Shown here one piece after another: positions 46,874-57,873 of a stretch of 64,000 nt of DNA. The first letter of the stretch is position 1, and every line of letters starts with the position of its first letter. A program made the position numbers and the translations under genes. The notes under the pieces were generated by a model. The model was given only the letters and a program-made list of their open reading frames with translations, was not told the origin of the DNA and searched no databases. Source of the DNA: Vibrio tritonius (GTDB lineage Bacteria; Pseudomonadota; Gammaproteobacteria; Enterobacterales; Vibrionaceae); assembly GCF_001547935.1 (NCBI RefSeq), contig NZ_AP014635.1, positions 2,356,001 to 2,420,000 of the forward strand, read 5' to 3'.

Positions 46874-48727
46874 ATGAAAAAGTTATTTCGATTTATCGGC
46901 CTGATTTTTAAAGGCATATGGAAAACCATTACCTTTATTCGTGTCGCCCTACTCAATCTGATTTTTTTTGTCATTTTGGGCGCAGTCGTGGTTGCTTATC
47001 AACAAGCATCAGGGCCAACTGAAACGCCACCTTCAACGCCATCAGCTTTAGTTCTTAACTTGTCTGGGCCAATCGTTGAACAAAGCACCTATTTAAGTCC
47101 GATGGATTCATTAACCGGAGGTGTGTTAGGCAATGAAATGCCTAAAGAAAACGTGCTATTCAAAGTCGTAGACACGCTTCGTTATGCCAAAGATGATCCA
47201 AACGTCACTGGCTTAGTGCTTGCATTGCGCGATATGCCAGAAACCAGCTTGACCAAGCTACGCTATATCGCTAAAGCGATTAACGAGTTTAAATCGTCAG
47301 GTAAGCCCGTATTCGCTGTGGGTGATTTCTACAACCAAAGCCAGTACTACTTAGCAAGCTACGCCGACAAAATATTTCTAGCACCAGATGGCGCAGTAAT
47401 GCTCAAAGGTTACAGTGCGTACTCGATGTACTTTAAAACCTTGCTCGATAAATTGGATGTCACCACACACATCTTCCGTGTAGGCACATACAAATCTGCC
47501 GTTGAGCCATTTATGCGTGATGATATGTCAGATCCAGCCCGTCAATCGGCATCGCGCTGGCTGGGGCAGTTATGGGGAGCCTATATTGATGATGTAGCGA
47601 ATAACCGCCATATCAAAGTAGACACATTAACACCCGATATGCAGCAATTCCTCGCTCAGTTCAAAGCCGCCAATGGCAACCTTGCAGAACTGTCATTGAA
47701 AGCAGGACTCGTAGACCAACTCGCCACACGCACACAAATTCGCTCGGAACTGACCAAAAAATTTGGCAGTGATGGCGTTGACAGTTACAACGCCGTGAGT
47801 TTCTACGATTATCAGAGCCAAGTACCACACCGGACTAGCATCGCCAGAGATCGTGTTGCTGTGATCGTGGCTAGCGGTACAATTATGGACGGCACCCAAC
47901 CAAGAGGAACGGTTGGTGGAGATAACCTCGCCGCGCAAATTCGTGACGCTCGCAATGATAAGCAAGTGAAAGCAGTTGTCCTTCGAGTGGATAGCCCTGG
48001 AGGTAGTGCATTTGCATCGGAAGTGATTCGTAATGAACTGGAAGCGCTAAAAGCATCGGGTAAACCAGTTGTGGTATCGATGTCGAGCCTTGCTGCATCT
48101 GGCGGTTACTGGATCTCAATGAGCGCGGATAAAATCGTCGCTCAACCAACAACCCTCACTGGCTCTATTGGCATCTTCAGTGTCATTACCACATTTGAAA
48201 AAGGCTTATCTAAGCTTGGGGTGTCAACCGATGGTGTCGGCACAACGCCGTTCTCTGGTATCGGGGTGACAACAGGGTTAAGTGATGGAGCCAAACAGGC
48301 ACTGCAAATGGGAATAGAGCACGGTTACCATCGCTTTATCTCACTGGTAGGCGAAAATCGTCATCTGCCTTTAGAACAAGTCGATAGTATCGCTCAAGGT
48401 CATGTATGGACTGGCCAAGATGCGTTACGTCTTGGCTTAGTCGATAAACTTGGTGACTTTGATGATGCCGTCGCATTAGCGGCACAGTTAGCTAAGCTCA
48501 AACGTTACCAGTTAGATTGGATTAATGAACCACTCTCCCCGACTCAACAAGTTCTTCAAGAGCTGTTAAGTGAAGCTCATGCGAGCCTTGGTCTTAATAT
48601 CGAAAGCTGGATTCCAGCAGCGTTAAAACCGGCAGCAACTCAATTAAAGGAAAGTGCCAATATTTTAGCCTCCTTTAACGACCCACAAGGCCAATATGCT
48701 TTTTGCTTGCCTTGCCAAGTTGAATAG
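46874..48727 (+). CDS. sppA: Protease IV, signal peptide peptidase SppA (67K type)
   Basis: Inner-membrane serine protease that degrades cleaved signal peptides. 617 aa, with an N-terminal membrane anchor (FIRVALLNLIFFVILGAVVVAY, about 24-45). Two tandem ClpP-like domains: the catalytic Lys is in FRVGTYKSAVEPF (near 206) and the catalytic Ser in SSLAASGGYWIS (near 408). VDSPGGSAFASEVIRNE is also typical. Length equals E. coli SppA (618). It is followed by a terminator and ansA, as in E. coli. Confidence 0.96.
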   Translation: MKKLFRFIGLIFKGIWKTITFIRVALLNLIFFVILGAVVVAYQQASGPTETPPSTPSALVLNLSGPIVEQSTYLSPMDSLTGGVLGNEMPKENVLFKVVDTLRYAKDDPNVTGLVLALRDMPETSLTKLRYIAKAINEFKSSGKPVFAVGDFYNQSQYYLASYADKIFLAPDGAVMLKGYSAYSMYFKTLLDKLDVTTHIFRVGTYKSAVEPFMRDDMSDPARQSASRWLGQLWGAYIDDVANNRHIKVDTLTPDMQQFLAQFKAANGNLAELSLKAGLVDQLATRTQIRSELTKKFGSDGVDSYNAVSFYDYQSQVPHRTSIARDRVAVIVASGTIMDGTQPRGTVGGDNLAAQIRDARNDKQVKAVVLRVDSPGGSAFASEVIRNELEALKASGKPVVVSMSSLAASGGYWISMSADKIVAQPTTLTGSIGIFSVITTFEKGLSKLGVSTDGVGTTPFSGIGVTTGLSDGAKQALQMGIEHGYHRFISLVGENRHLPLEQVDSIAQGHVWTGQDALRLGLVDKLGDFDDAVALAAQLAKLKRYQLDWINEPLSPTQQVLQELLSEAHASLGLNIESWIPAALKPAATQLKESANILASFNDPQGQYAFCLPCQVE

Positions 48728-48741
48728 GATGCCACTTCAGC

Positions 48742-48771
48742 AAAAACGGTCACCAGGTGGTGGCCGTTTTT
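48742..48771 (+). terminator. Terminator after sppA
   Basis: Stem AAAAACGGTCACC/GGTGGCCGTTTTT with a T-run. Confidence 0.8.
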
Positions 48772-48944
48772 CTTTTGCCACACCAACGTTACGCAAACGT
48801 TTAACTCATAATGAATATTTATGCGTACAAAATAGCTATAAGAAAGCAAATAAAATCCTTTGCTGCGTGTAGCACCTATTTTTATTCCTAAAGTTTTCGC
48901 TATAATCCACGCTCTGTTCCCTACTACATGAGTGATTTCTAGCA

Positions 48945-49958
48945 ATGGCCAGAAAACATATCTATATCGCCTACACAGGCGGCACCATCGGTATGACAAA
49001 GTCAGATCATGGCTATGTACCGGTAGCTGGATTTATGGAAAAACAGCTGGCTAGCATGCCAGAATTCCATCGTCAGGAAATGCCTGAATTTACCATTCAT
49101 GAATATGATCCGTTGATCGACTCTTCGGACATGACTCCAGAAGATTGGCAAAAAATCGCTGACGATATCCGTGATAATTACGATAAATATGATGGTTTTG
49201 TCATTTTGCATGGCACTGATACCATGGCGTATACGGCCTCAGCGTTGTCATTCATGCTGGAAAACTTGGGTAAGCCCGTTATTGTTACAGGTTCACAAAT
49301 TCCTCTCGCGGAATTGCGTTCAGATGGTCAAGCAAACCTACTGAATGCGCTGCATATTGCAGCCAACTACCCAATCAACGAAGTCACACTTTTCTTCAAT
49401 AATAACTTAATGCGTGGTAACCGCAGTGTGAAATCTCATGCCGATGGTTTCAATGCATTTACCTCACCAAACTTACCACCGCTGCTAGAAGCAGGAATCA
49501 ACATTCAAGTGGCTAATTTCGTCAACGTGGATGAAAAACCACAAGGTGAGTTCCGCGTACACAACATCACTCCACAACCCATAGGTGTGATTACTATGTA
49601 CCCAGGCATCTCCCATGAAGTGATTCGTAACACCTTACTCCAACCGGTTAATGCAATGATTTTATTAACCTTTGGTGTAGGTAATGCACCACAAAAACCA
49701 GAGTTGCTGGCACACTTGCACGAAGCATCTGAGCGTGGCGTGATTGTTGTAAACTTGACTCAATGTTTGGCTGGTAAGGTCAACATGGGTGGTTATGCGA
49801 CAGGATGTGCTCTACACGATGCTGGCGTTATCAGTGGTTTCGATATGACTCCAGAAGCCGCTCTTGCCAAACTGCACTACTTGCTAAGCCAAGATTTGAC
49901 TTACGAGCAAGTAAAAGAGCAAATGCAGCAAGTTCTGCGCGGTGAAATGACACTATAA
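48945..49958 (+). CDS. ansA: Type I (cytoplasmic) L-asparaginase
   Basis: 337 aa, no signal peptide, so the low-affinity cytoplasmic enzyme. Hydrolyses L-asparagine to aspartate and ammonia. The catalytic Thr14 is in IAYTGGTIGMT and the second threonine motif in VILHGTDTMAYTASALSFML near residue 90. Next to sppA, as in E. coli. Terminator at 49984. Confidence 0.96.
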   Translation: MARKHIYIAYTGGTIGMTKSDHGYVPVAGFMEKQLASMPEFHRQEMPEFTIHEYDPLIDSSDMTPEDWQKIADDIRDNYDKYDGFVILHGTDTMAYTASALSFMLENLGKPVIVTGSQIPLAELRSDGQANLLNALHIAANYPINEVTLFFNNNLMRGNRSVKSHADGFNAFTSPNLPPLLEAGINIQVANFVNVDEKPQGEFRVHNITPQPIGVITMYPGISHEVIRNTLLQPVNAMILLTFGVGNAPQKPELLAHLHEASERGVIVVNLTQCLAGKVNMGGYATGCALHDAGVISGFDMTPEAALAKLHYLLSQDLTYEQVKEQMQQVLRGEMTL

Positions 49959-49983
49959 CCCATTGTTATTACAGTGAATTGAG

Positions 49984-50010
49984 AAAGCCCCGTTTATTAC
50001 GGGGCTTTTT
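49984..50010 (+). terminator. Terminator after ansA
   Basis: Stem AAAGCCCCG/CGGGGCTTT with TTTTT; a repeat element starts right after it. Confidence 0.85.
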
Positions 50011-50165
50011 ATACCCAAATGACCTCAAGATGCGGTTACTTGGGTATATTTGTTCTCAAATACAGCGTTACTGATTTTCTACGTAAAATAACAGGGTATT
50101 CAAATCAGTGCCTTGCCTAAAAACGAACACATTCTCGCCGCAACAGCATCTTAAGGTAACTTAGA
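50011..50165. repeat. Dispersed repeat family 1, long element with terminal inverted repeats
   Basis: Starts ATACCCAAATGACCTCAAGA and ends with GCATCTTAAGGTAACTTAGA, an imperfect inverted repeat of the start. An extra short palindrome (GGTTACTTGGGTATA) follows the first arm. The block ACATTCTCGCCGCAACAGCATCTTAA near the right end matches the inverted core of 13203-13276. The internal ~90 bp has no coding sequence. Ends 30 nt before the yeaC stop codon. Confidence 0.7.
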
Positions 50166-50195
50166 CACATCTGTATTTTTTGCTGAAAAATTGAG

Positions 50196-50486
50196 CTAAG
50201 ACATAGTACTATTTGGATTTATTCTTATTATATCTTCTTGATTAGATTGAAAACGTTTTTTTAGCTCGGCTTTCGATTTAAAAACGAGCTCTCCCTCGGT
50301 GTTGATACTCATGTGGTCAGGCTCTACATTGTGTTTTGCTTGATACAACATCACAGCTTGCAGACAAGAATCTCGCTGCTCAGGAGAAAGTGGTGTACCT
50401 TCTGGCCACTTCCCTGTTTCAACAGCATATAACAGACGTTCATACGCCTGCGGGGTAATTGCATTAATCAACTGATCTCGGTCCAT
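50196..50486 (-). CDS. yeaC: YeaC-like DUF1315 protein
   Basis: 96 aa (MDRDQLINAITPQAYERLLYAVETGKWPEGTPLSPEQRDS...). Pattern and place, close to msrB-gapA, match YeaC of enterobacteria (family DUF1315). Function unknown. ATG 50486 gives the family N-terminus; an in-frame extension to 50570 is not conserved in character. Divergent from the next lipoprotein gene. Confidence 0.85.
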   Translation of the reverse strand: MDRDQLINAITPQAYERLLYAVETGKWPEGTPLSPEQRDSCLQAVMLYQAKHNVEPDHMSINTEGELVFKSKAELKKRFQSNQEDIIRINPNSTMS

Positions 50487-50613
50487 GAAGAGTTCTCTCT
50501 TTACTAAAGGATGAGCTTTACCGCTCAACTCTGATGAGTAACACCTTATCTCGCTGGAAGTTTGAGTCAAGAAAGGCTAAATAGTTAAGTGTCATCGATC
50601 ACAAGCGAACTCT

Positions 50614-51477
50614 ATGAATAGCATAAAATTTGCAGCACTTTTACTACTCACCGCTAGTATCAGTGGGTGCTTTGAAAACCGAAATAATACAGACAAGCTC
50701 TGTAGTGAAAATCCTAACTTACGGTGTGAGCGTCTCAACATTGATGACGGGCAGTGCCGCGTAGCACGCACAGATTTAATCTGGCATCGCTATGAAGTGT
50801 TGAAAAACGACACTGTGTCCAACAAAATTGAAGAATACCATTACCTTGCTAAGTACAAAAAGTGCATGGAATTGGCTTCTCAAATTCGCGCGATTGACCA
50901 AACAGAACTCAAACGCGTTCGTTTTCAAGCAACGCAAAATGCCGCAGAGGATCAACTGGCACTTATCGAATCAATTCGCCAAAGCAAAACTCCGCAAGCT
51001 TACTACTTTCTGTGGAGCCAAATCGGTGATAGAAGTGCCCAGCGTGAATTCTTGCAAATGGAAGGCAAGCCGCAGTTGGAAACCACCGAGATGCAATATG
51101 CTTTAGCGACGTTTTATACTCAACGCGACCAGAAAAAAACCGTGCGATTGCTCGATCATGCTCTTGAACTTGCCTCAAATGACAAGGTCAACATCGACAT
51201 ATTCAAATCATTAGCCAGTACCCATCAACTGCTGAATCAAGACGAATATGCCTATATTTGGGCGAAGGTAAGTCAGCATTATGGTGTGCAGATTGCCTCT
51301 GCTAAGGACTTGCAGCTTTTATACGGTTTCACAGCAGCGAAATACGGAGAGTTGGATAACGTTGCAGACAAAGTGATTGATGCCTTGAAAAAAGGTCAAT
51401 ATCACCCCTCGTTAATCAAAAATCAGCTTGCATCATTACAGGAGCAACCGCTGAAGGATCAAACACAACCCGAGTAA
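50614..51477 (+). CDS. DUF2989-type lipoprotein
   Basis: 287 aa with a lipoprotein signal (IKFAALLLLTASISGCFEN; lipid Cys at residue 19). The mature part is helical and contains four cysteines near the N-terminus (CSENPNLRCERL, GQCRVART, KKCMEL) and TPR-like helices further on (NIDIFKSLASTHQLLNQDEYAYIWAKVSQ). Matches in character the DUF2989 lipoproteins of Vibrio and Shewanella; the role is unknown. Probably anchored to the outer membrane, facing the periplasm. Confidence 0.8.
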   Translation: MNSIKFAALLLLTASISGCFENRNNTDKLCSENPNLRCERLNIDDGQCRVARTDLIWHRYEVLKNDTVSNKIEEYHYLAKYKKCMELASQIRAIDQTELKRVRFQATQNAAEDQLALIESIRQSKTPQAYYFLWSQIGDRSAQREFLQMEGKPQLETTEMQYALATFYTQRDQKKTVRLLDHALELASNDKVNIDIFKSLASTHQLLNQDEYAYIWAKVSQHYGVQIASAKDLQLLYGFTAAKYGELDNVADKVIDALKKGQYHPSLIKNQLASLQEQPLKDQTQPE

Positions 51478-51684
51478 CGAGTGTTCATTTCCAAATAGGT
51501 ATTTTCAATTGATAGAACGCCTTCAGCCTCTCAACAACTATGAGAGGCTGATTTATCGTTCAGCGCCAGAAGATCAACCTCCCTCCGCATAATGGCGACG
51601 ATGGGCACACTCACATGATCACACATACATTCGCTTAAACGTGCAACAGCGCTTGTAACGTGCCGCAGAAATGAAATTTCTTGA

Positions 51685-52089
51685 TCAATTTTTGTTAAAA
51701 ACTAACGAAACTGAATTCACACAGTAGCGCTCACCTGTCGTTTGTGGCCCATCAGGAAAAACGTGCCCTAAGTGGCTATCACACGCTGCACAACGGATCT
51801 CTGTACGCACCATTCCGTGACTGGTGTCATCTAAATAGCGAATGGCTTTTGCTGAGATAGGCGCATCAAAACTTGGCCAACCACACCCCGAATCGTATTT
51901 ATTGTCTGAGATAAACAATGGCGTTTGGCAACAAGTGCAGTGATAAATTCCCGTCTCTTTATTGTGTAACAAGGTCCCTGAATAGGGCATTTCGGTTCCT
52001 TGTTCACGGCAGACTCGATACTGCTCTTCAGTTAGTAATTGGCGCCAATAGTCATTTGATTTTAATTTATTTTCTTGGTCGTTATTCAC
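51685..52089 (-). CDS. msrB: Peptide methionine-(R)-S-oxide reductase MsrB
   Basis: 134 aa repair enzyme reducing Met-R-sulfoxide. Four zinc cysteines are visible as CTCCQ (near 51) and RCAACDSH (near 100); the resolving/catalytic Cys is in [11 protein letters not shown] near residue 124. Divergent from gapA with 334 nt between, as in related genomes. Confidence 0.96.
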   Translation of the reverse strand: MNNDQENKLKSNDYWRQLLTEEQYRVCREQGTEMPYSGTLLHNKETGIYHCTCCQTPLFISDNKYDSGCGWPSFDAPISAKAIRYLDDTSHGMVRTEIRCAACDSHLGHVFPDGPQTTGERYCVNSVSLVFNKN

Positions 52090-52274
52090 GTTAAACTCTC
52101 TTCCTTAGGCTGATTTATTTGTCAAATTTTTCGAATAAACCTTGCATCACAAATGCTTTGTAGCACATACTTTTTTACTATGCTATGGCAGATGGTTTAT
52201 TGATAAATTACCTAACATAACATGACAATTTTCGTTAGCTGGCAGTCCATATTTCAGCATCACGTGCAAAAAAT

Positions 52275-53419
<1,145 letters not shown>

Positions 53420-53447
53420 TGTAGGCTGTTAGCTTAGCACTATTGAG

Positions 53448-53473
53448 AGGGCAGCGTTTCGCTGCCCTTTTTT
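53448..53473 (+). terminator. Terminator after gapA
   Basis: Stem AGGGCAGCG/CGCTGCCCT with TTTTTT. Confidence 0.88.
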
Positions 53474-53557
53474 CATTTCAGAACCAACATCAATGAGAAT
53501 AACTGATGTCATAAACAACAGACGTTCGCCACGAACGTTATATTAAGGTACTGATAT

Positions 53558-54442
53558 ATGGACTTACAAAAACTTCCTGTCATCTCTACACTCTCGGACT
53601 ATATTGACGTCGTTCAACACGACCAAGTCAAAATCCTTCGCGTCACTCATCCTAAATTAACTGCTGGCATTTCGCTGTACGGTGGTCACGTTGTTTCTTT
53701 CCGTCCTAAAGGTTTTCAAGATCTCATTTGGATGAGCGAGGAAGCGGTTTATGATGCAAAACTGCCACTGCGTGGTGGCATTCCTATCTGCTGGCCTTGG
53801 TTTGGTCCAATTGCCTCACCATCTCATGGTTTTGTCCGTAACGCACAATGGCAACTTGTGGAACATCGTGAAAACGAGCAAGGGGTCGTCATTTGTTTAG
53901 GCCTGACAGACAACAGCGACACACAAGTTATTTGGCCGTATCAATTTGAAGCCAAACTCTATGTAGAAATGAATGATACGCTCAAAGTAACGTTAGACGT
54001 AAAAAATACCGATGAAAAACCATGGACCTTCTCCGGCGCCTTGCACTCCTATTTAAACGTAGGTGATATTCATCAAATAGAAGTAACCGGTATGGGCGAC
54101 CGTTACATCGATAAACTGCAAGATGGCAAAGAGTGTGAAGGTCCAGAAGTACTCAAATTAACGGCCGGTATTGACCGTATTTACACTCAACCAGCGGCTG
54201 TGATTACTGTCGCCGACCCTGAATTTAATCGCCAACTGACCATCGAAAACCTAGGTCATAACTCAGCAGTGCTTTGGAACCCTTGGGCTGATGGTGCTAA
54301 AAACATCAAAGACATGAGTAACACAGGTTATCTCAATATGATGTGTGTAGAATCAACCGTATTCGCTCCTTGTATCTCTGCGGGAGTTACATTGTCTCCA
54401 GGCGAATATCACCAGTTGATCACGACCATCGCTCAACGTTAA
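53558..54442 (+). CDS. yeaD: Glucose-6-phosphate 1-epimerase (D-hexose-6-phosphate mutarotase, YeaD)
   Basis: 294 aa galactose mutarotase-fold enzyme interconverting alpha and beta forms of hexose 6-phosphates. LYGGHVVSFRP, LRGGIPICWPWFGP and SHGFVRNAQW are family motifs, with the catalytic His in SHGF (near 89) and a Glu near the C-terminus (MMCVESTVFAP). It follows gapA, as in E. coli, and ends with its own terminator. Confidence 0.94.
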   Translation: MDLQKLPVISTLSDYIDVVQHDQVKILRVTHPKLTAGISLYGGHVVSFRPKGFQDLIWMSEEAVYDAKLPLRGGIPICWPWFGPIASPSHGFVRNAQWQLVEHRENEQGVVICLGLTDNSDTQVIWPYQFEAKLYVEMNDTLKVTLDVKNTDEKPWTFSGALHSYLNVGDIHQIEVTGMGDRYIDKLQDGKECEGPEVLKLTAGIDRIYTQPAAVITVADPEFNRQLTIENLGHNSAVLWNPWADGAKNIKDMSNTGYLNMMCVESTVFAPCISAGVTLSPGEYHQLITTIAQR

Positions 54443-54464
54443 TGCAATCAAAAGTAAATTAATC

Positions 54465-54487
54465 AAGGACAGCTGAGCTGTCCTTTT
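54465..54487 (+). terminator. Terminator after yeaD
   Basis: Stem AAGGACAGCT/AGCTGTCCTT with TTTT. Confidence 0.85.
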
Positions 54488-54542
54488 TATTTTGAGCACG
54501 AACCGTTACACTAGCGCCTTTCTTATTTAGACCGAGATCTTT

Positions 54543-55373
54543 ATGGCTTATCAATGTCCATTATGCCAGTTACCTTTGGCGCAATCCCCAAAAGCCTATG
54601 TATGTGCCAATAACCACCAATTTGATGTAGCCAAAGAAGGGTACGTCAATTTGATGCCAGCTCATCACAAACGTTCTAAAGATCCGGGTGATAACAAAGA
54701 GATGACTCAAGCACGCCGTCGCTTTTTAAATACAGGGCATTATGATCCAATGCGAGATCGCGTCGCGCAATTGTGTCGTCAATATCTCAAAGAGACAGAG
54801 CACCAACTGCTTGATATTGGTTGTGGCGAGGGCTACTACACTACATACGTCGCTGAGACATTAACGCAGCAACACTCAACTGCTCAAACTTTTGGCTTAG
54901 ATATTTCCAAAGTCGCTGTTCGTTATGCGGCAAAACGTTACCCCAATTGCCAGTTTGCCGTGGCATCAAGTCACCGCTTACCCTTTGCCGATAACTCTCT
55001 CGATGGCATTTTACGAATTTACGCTCCTTGCAAAGCGCAAGAGCTTGCTCGCTGTGTCAAAACGAATGGCGTTGTGATTACCGTCACTCCGGCTCCTCAT
55101 CACCTTTATCAATATAAAGAACGCATTTACGAGGCAGTGCGCTTGCATGATGACAAGCCTGAAGAAATGGCAGGCTTCCACTTAGTTCATAGTGAGCAAT
55201 TACGTTACACCATGACACTCAACAGCCAAGATGCGCTCGATTTGCTCCAAATGACACCGTTGGCGTGGCATGCGAGTGATGAGTTTCGTGAGTTTCTAAA
55301 TAATTCTGTGAACTTTGAAAGTGAAGCTGACTTCACATTGCGAGTGTATCAACGACAGTCCGAAAACGAATAA
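54543..55373 (+). CDS. rlmA: 23S rRNA (guanine745-N1)-methyltransferase RlmA
   Basis: 276 aa. N-terminal zinc-binding part (YQCPLCQLPL, YVCANNHQFDVAKEGYVNLMP), then a SAM methyltransferase domain with motif I LLDIGCGEGYYT near residue 88 and FGLDISKVAVRYAAKRYP. Matches RrmA/RlmA. Its target is G745 in helix 35 of 23S rRNA. A weak hairpin (GCTGCC/GGGCAGC, 55405-55426) follows the gene. The gap to 55638 is otherwise empty. Confidence 0.93.
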   Translation: MAYQCPLCQLPLAQSPKAYVCANNHQFDVAKEGYVNLMPAHHKRSKDPGDNKEMTQARRRFLNTGHYDPMRDRVAQLCRQYLKETEHQLLDIGCGEGYYTTYVAETLTQQHSTAQTFGLDISKVAVRYAAKRYPNCQFAVASSHRLPFADNSLDGILRIYAPCKAQELARCVKTNGVVITVTPAPHHLYQYKERIYEAVRLHDDKPEEMAGFHLVHSEQLRYTMTLNSQDALDLLQMTPLAWHASDEFREFLNNSVNFESEADFTLRVYQRQSENE

Positions 55374-55638
55374 TCCATTAATCAAGGATTAATAATGACT
55401 ACGCTGCCTTATGTCTTATAGGGCAGCAACCTTTACCTTATTCACCAAAACTCCTTAATCTTTGATTTTATTCCCAAATTTATTACCATTTGCTACGATT
55501 TCTATTAAAAGAGTCAGTATTTGTTCATTCCGGCACAAAGTTTGCTCGTAAATTTTATGCTCAGATAGTGTAAAAACTTCGCAAGTTTTTGGCCTATCGG
55601 TCGATAACACTAACTGAGGATAGACTTAGGAGAGAAGT

Positions 55639-56028
55639 ATGAACCCAGTAGGAGCAGGATCAGCAAATCTGTATTCCACCCAAACGGTGAAATCTCATAC
55701 ATCGACTCGCCCTGGCAATTCCACCACGGCTACAGCAAATACTTCACTTATCGAACGCAAAGAAGGTAGTGACAAAGTCTCACTCTCATCTGAGGGACAG
55801 GCTCTGCTTAAAACCTTAAAGCAGATTGATAAAACGGGTACGTTGGAAAACGTGAACAAAGAAAAAACCATTGGCGATAAGGTTGAATCCTTCACTTACG
55901 GAGCGCTTGGGTTGGAAAAACCTGAACAAAAGGCGGAAAAAGAAGAAGAGAAAGATAGCTCATACTCTGCAGGACGTTACTTATCGGCTGCTGCCACTAT
56001 CGGCGGTCTCATTTTAGCAATCGTCTAA
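55639..56028 (+). CDS. Hypothetical protein with C-terminal hydrophobic segment
   Basis: 129 aa. The first 65 residues are Ser/Thr-rich and probably disordered (STQTVKSHTSTRPGNSTTATA). Charged helical region with LIERKEGSDKVSLSSEGQALLKTLKQIDK, then an acidic-basic run (KAEKEEEKDSS). A 20-residue hydrophobic tail (YLSAAATIGGLILAIV) could be a tail anchor. Good AGGAGA ribosome site and a terminator at 56073 support a real gene. I recognise no family. Confidence 0.7.
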   Translation: MNPVGAGSANLYSTQTVKSHTSTRPGNSTTATANTSLIERKEGSDKVSLSSEGQALLKTLKQIDKTGTLENVNKEKTIGDKVESFTYGALGLEKPEQKAEKEEEKDSSYSAGRYLSAAATIGGLILAIV

Positions 56029-56072
56029 CGAATTGAGATAGGTTTCTTTGAATTTTTAGTCTCGCTTCAAGC

Positions 56073-56097
56073 AAAAGGCACATTATGTGCCTTTTTT
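56073..56097 (+). terminator. Terminator after the 129-aa gene
   Basis: Stem AAAAGGCACA/TGTGCCTTTT with TTTTT; may also serve the convergent GGDEF gene. Confidence 0.85.
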
Positions 56098-56130
56098 ATT
56101 TTATCTTTCAGTTGTAACGGGTTAACTCTC

Positions 56131-57492
56131 CTAACTGGCACCTAGCTTCCTCTTAAAATTCGCTTTCTCTCGGTACATGTTCTGGTCAGCCAAAGCAAGC
56201 AGCGCATCAAGGGTTATGTCTTGGCCCTTAAACAGTACATGGCCAACAGCAAACGAACCATGTAACCGCAGTGTTTTCCATAAAAATGGATGGCGCTCAA
56301 AGTAACGACGAATTTTATAATTGATGAGGTCAACTTGAGCACAAGTCACGATACCGCGCATAACCACAATAAACTCATCGCCCCCCATGCGCGCTACAAC
56401 ATCGTTTTTTCGCACACAGCGAGTTAACATATCCGCGATGTATTTGAGGTACTCATCCCCCACATTGTGACCGTAGGTATCATTAATCGTCTTGAAGTTA
56501 TTTAAGTCGATATTGAGCAGAACAAACGATTCGTTTGCCGCTCGTCTCTCTATTAACTGGCCAATATGATTTAGAGCAAATCGCCGGTTTGGCAAACGCG
56601 TAAGTTCGTCATGCATCGCATCGCGATGGGTAAACATGTAATGGCGATAGAGTAAGGTAAATACAAAGTAGATCAGTAAGCAGATCACAATCACGCAGCC
56701 TTGAACTGCCCATCTAAACTTCATAACTTCAGGCGTTGCGATGGAACTGAAGTTAGCGTAAAGCTCCCAACCTCCACTAGGAAGATTGACTGATAACTTG
56801 GTATCAAAGTTGTTCAAGACCTTATCATCACCATAGAAAAAGCCTTTTTGAGCAGTTAACGCAATGAGGGTATTGGGCAAACTGGCGATACCGGCATCAG
56901 CTATCAGCCTTTGATAATCAATCACGACACTAACTGTCCCCCAATACGCCTTATTATTAGGAAAGTCAGTAAAAATAGGATATCGGGCGATTATCGCTCT
57001 CCCCCCCTGAACGAGTTCTAAAGGGTGAGTAATATAAACACTCGCTTGTTTTCTCGCCTGCTTTACGCTCTCGTATTGCGCTGGAATATTACGAAAATTG
57101 ATGCCTAAAGCTTTTTCATTCCCCTTCAACGGATAGACGCGAGTAATTACATCATTTGGCGCTATTGCAATGTTTCTAACGTAGGTCGCTTTTTTTAGCA
57201 GTTGCCGTGCAATTGTATCCCAATGTTTTAGAGAGAAGTTGGGGTCGATAGTCACCATCATCGCCAAACTGTCAGTAAGATAAGTATCAATGTACACTTT
57301 AGATTCGATATTGGAGCGAATCATCGAGAGCTTGTTCATCAGAGCTTCTTGCTCGGTACGCACTTGTCTCTCAACTAATAAATTAGCAATAAGAGAAGCC
57401 ATCGCTATGCTAGCGATTAGATAAATCACCGAAAAAGTGCTGATGATAACTTTTTCTTTATGTGTAATTTGGTGAGATAACTGGGTCATCAA
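56131..57492 (-). CDS. Membrane diguanylate cyclase with periplasmic CHASE-type sensor
   Basis: 453 aa. TM1 at about 17-38, a periplasmic sensor (about 40-265) with LKHWDTIARQLLKKATYVRNIAIAPND like CHASE domains, TM2 at about 267-288, and a GGDEF domain with the intact signature MGGDEFIVV near residue 372. DELTRLPNRR and NLDLNNFKTINDTYGHNVGDEYL-type motifs are present. It should make c-di-GMP from two GTP. No RxxD I-site is obvious just before the GGDEF, although the loop RCVRKNDVVAR holds Arg and Asp. Confidence 0.88.
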   Translation of the reverse strand: MMTQLSHQITHKEKVIISTFSVIYLIASIAMASLIANLLVERQVRTEQEALMNKLSMIRSNIESKVYIDTYLTDSLAMMVTIDPNFSLKHWDTIARQLLKKATYVRNIAIAPNDVITRVYPLKGNEKALGINFRNIPAQYESVKQARKQASVYITHPLELVQGGRAIIARYPIFTDFPNNKAYWGTVSVVIDYQRLIADAGIASLPNTLIALTAQKGFFYGDDKVLNNFDTKLSVNLPSGGWELYANFSSIATPEVMKFRWAVQGCVIVICLLIYFVFTLLYRHYMFTHRDAMHDELTRLPNRRFALNHIGQLIERRAANESFVLLNIDLNNFKTINDTYGHNVGDEYLKYIADMLTRCVRKNDVVARMGGDEFIVVMRGIVTCAQVDLINYKIRRYFERHPFLWKTLRLHGSFAVGHVLFKGQDITLDALLALADQNMYREKANFKRKLGAS

Positions 57493-57789
57493 CTCGTCTT
57501 TTCAAATTGTTTATCCCTGTTTGTGTTCCACACATCAGGCCAAAATTAGTGATGTAAGTGTAGACGAGGATCTCCCATGTTCATCAACCAAAAGCCTCTC
57601 TTTAAATGTGATTTCGCACACATATCAATCTTTATACCCCCTTTTAGATTTCCCATGTCACCTTTGCTTCTTCTATTTTTAACGAGTTGCAGCAGACTGA
57701 CCAAGACAAAACGCCAAGTTCGTCTATTCTTAAATCATTAAGTTAAAGTCTGTGTACTTTTTAAAACCTCATAATAACAGGCAAACAAT

Positions 57790-57797
57790 GCCGATTA
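57790..57797 (+). promoter_or_regulatory. Possible sigma-28 (FliA) -10 box upstream of the chemoreceptor
   Basis: GCCGATTA differs from the FliA -10 consensus GCCGATAA at one position, but the -35 side (CATAATAA about 15 bp upstream) is weak. It lies 76 nt before the chemoreceptor start, where a flagellar-regulon promoter is expected. The rest of 57493-57873 shows no gene. Confidence 0.4.
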
Positions 57798-57873
57798 ATC
57801 CCGTCTGGATTGGCTGAATCGTTAAAAACTCGTGTTAGTTAAAGGCTCGGGCGACTTAGGAATAGGATTCGCT

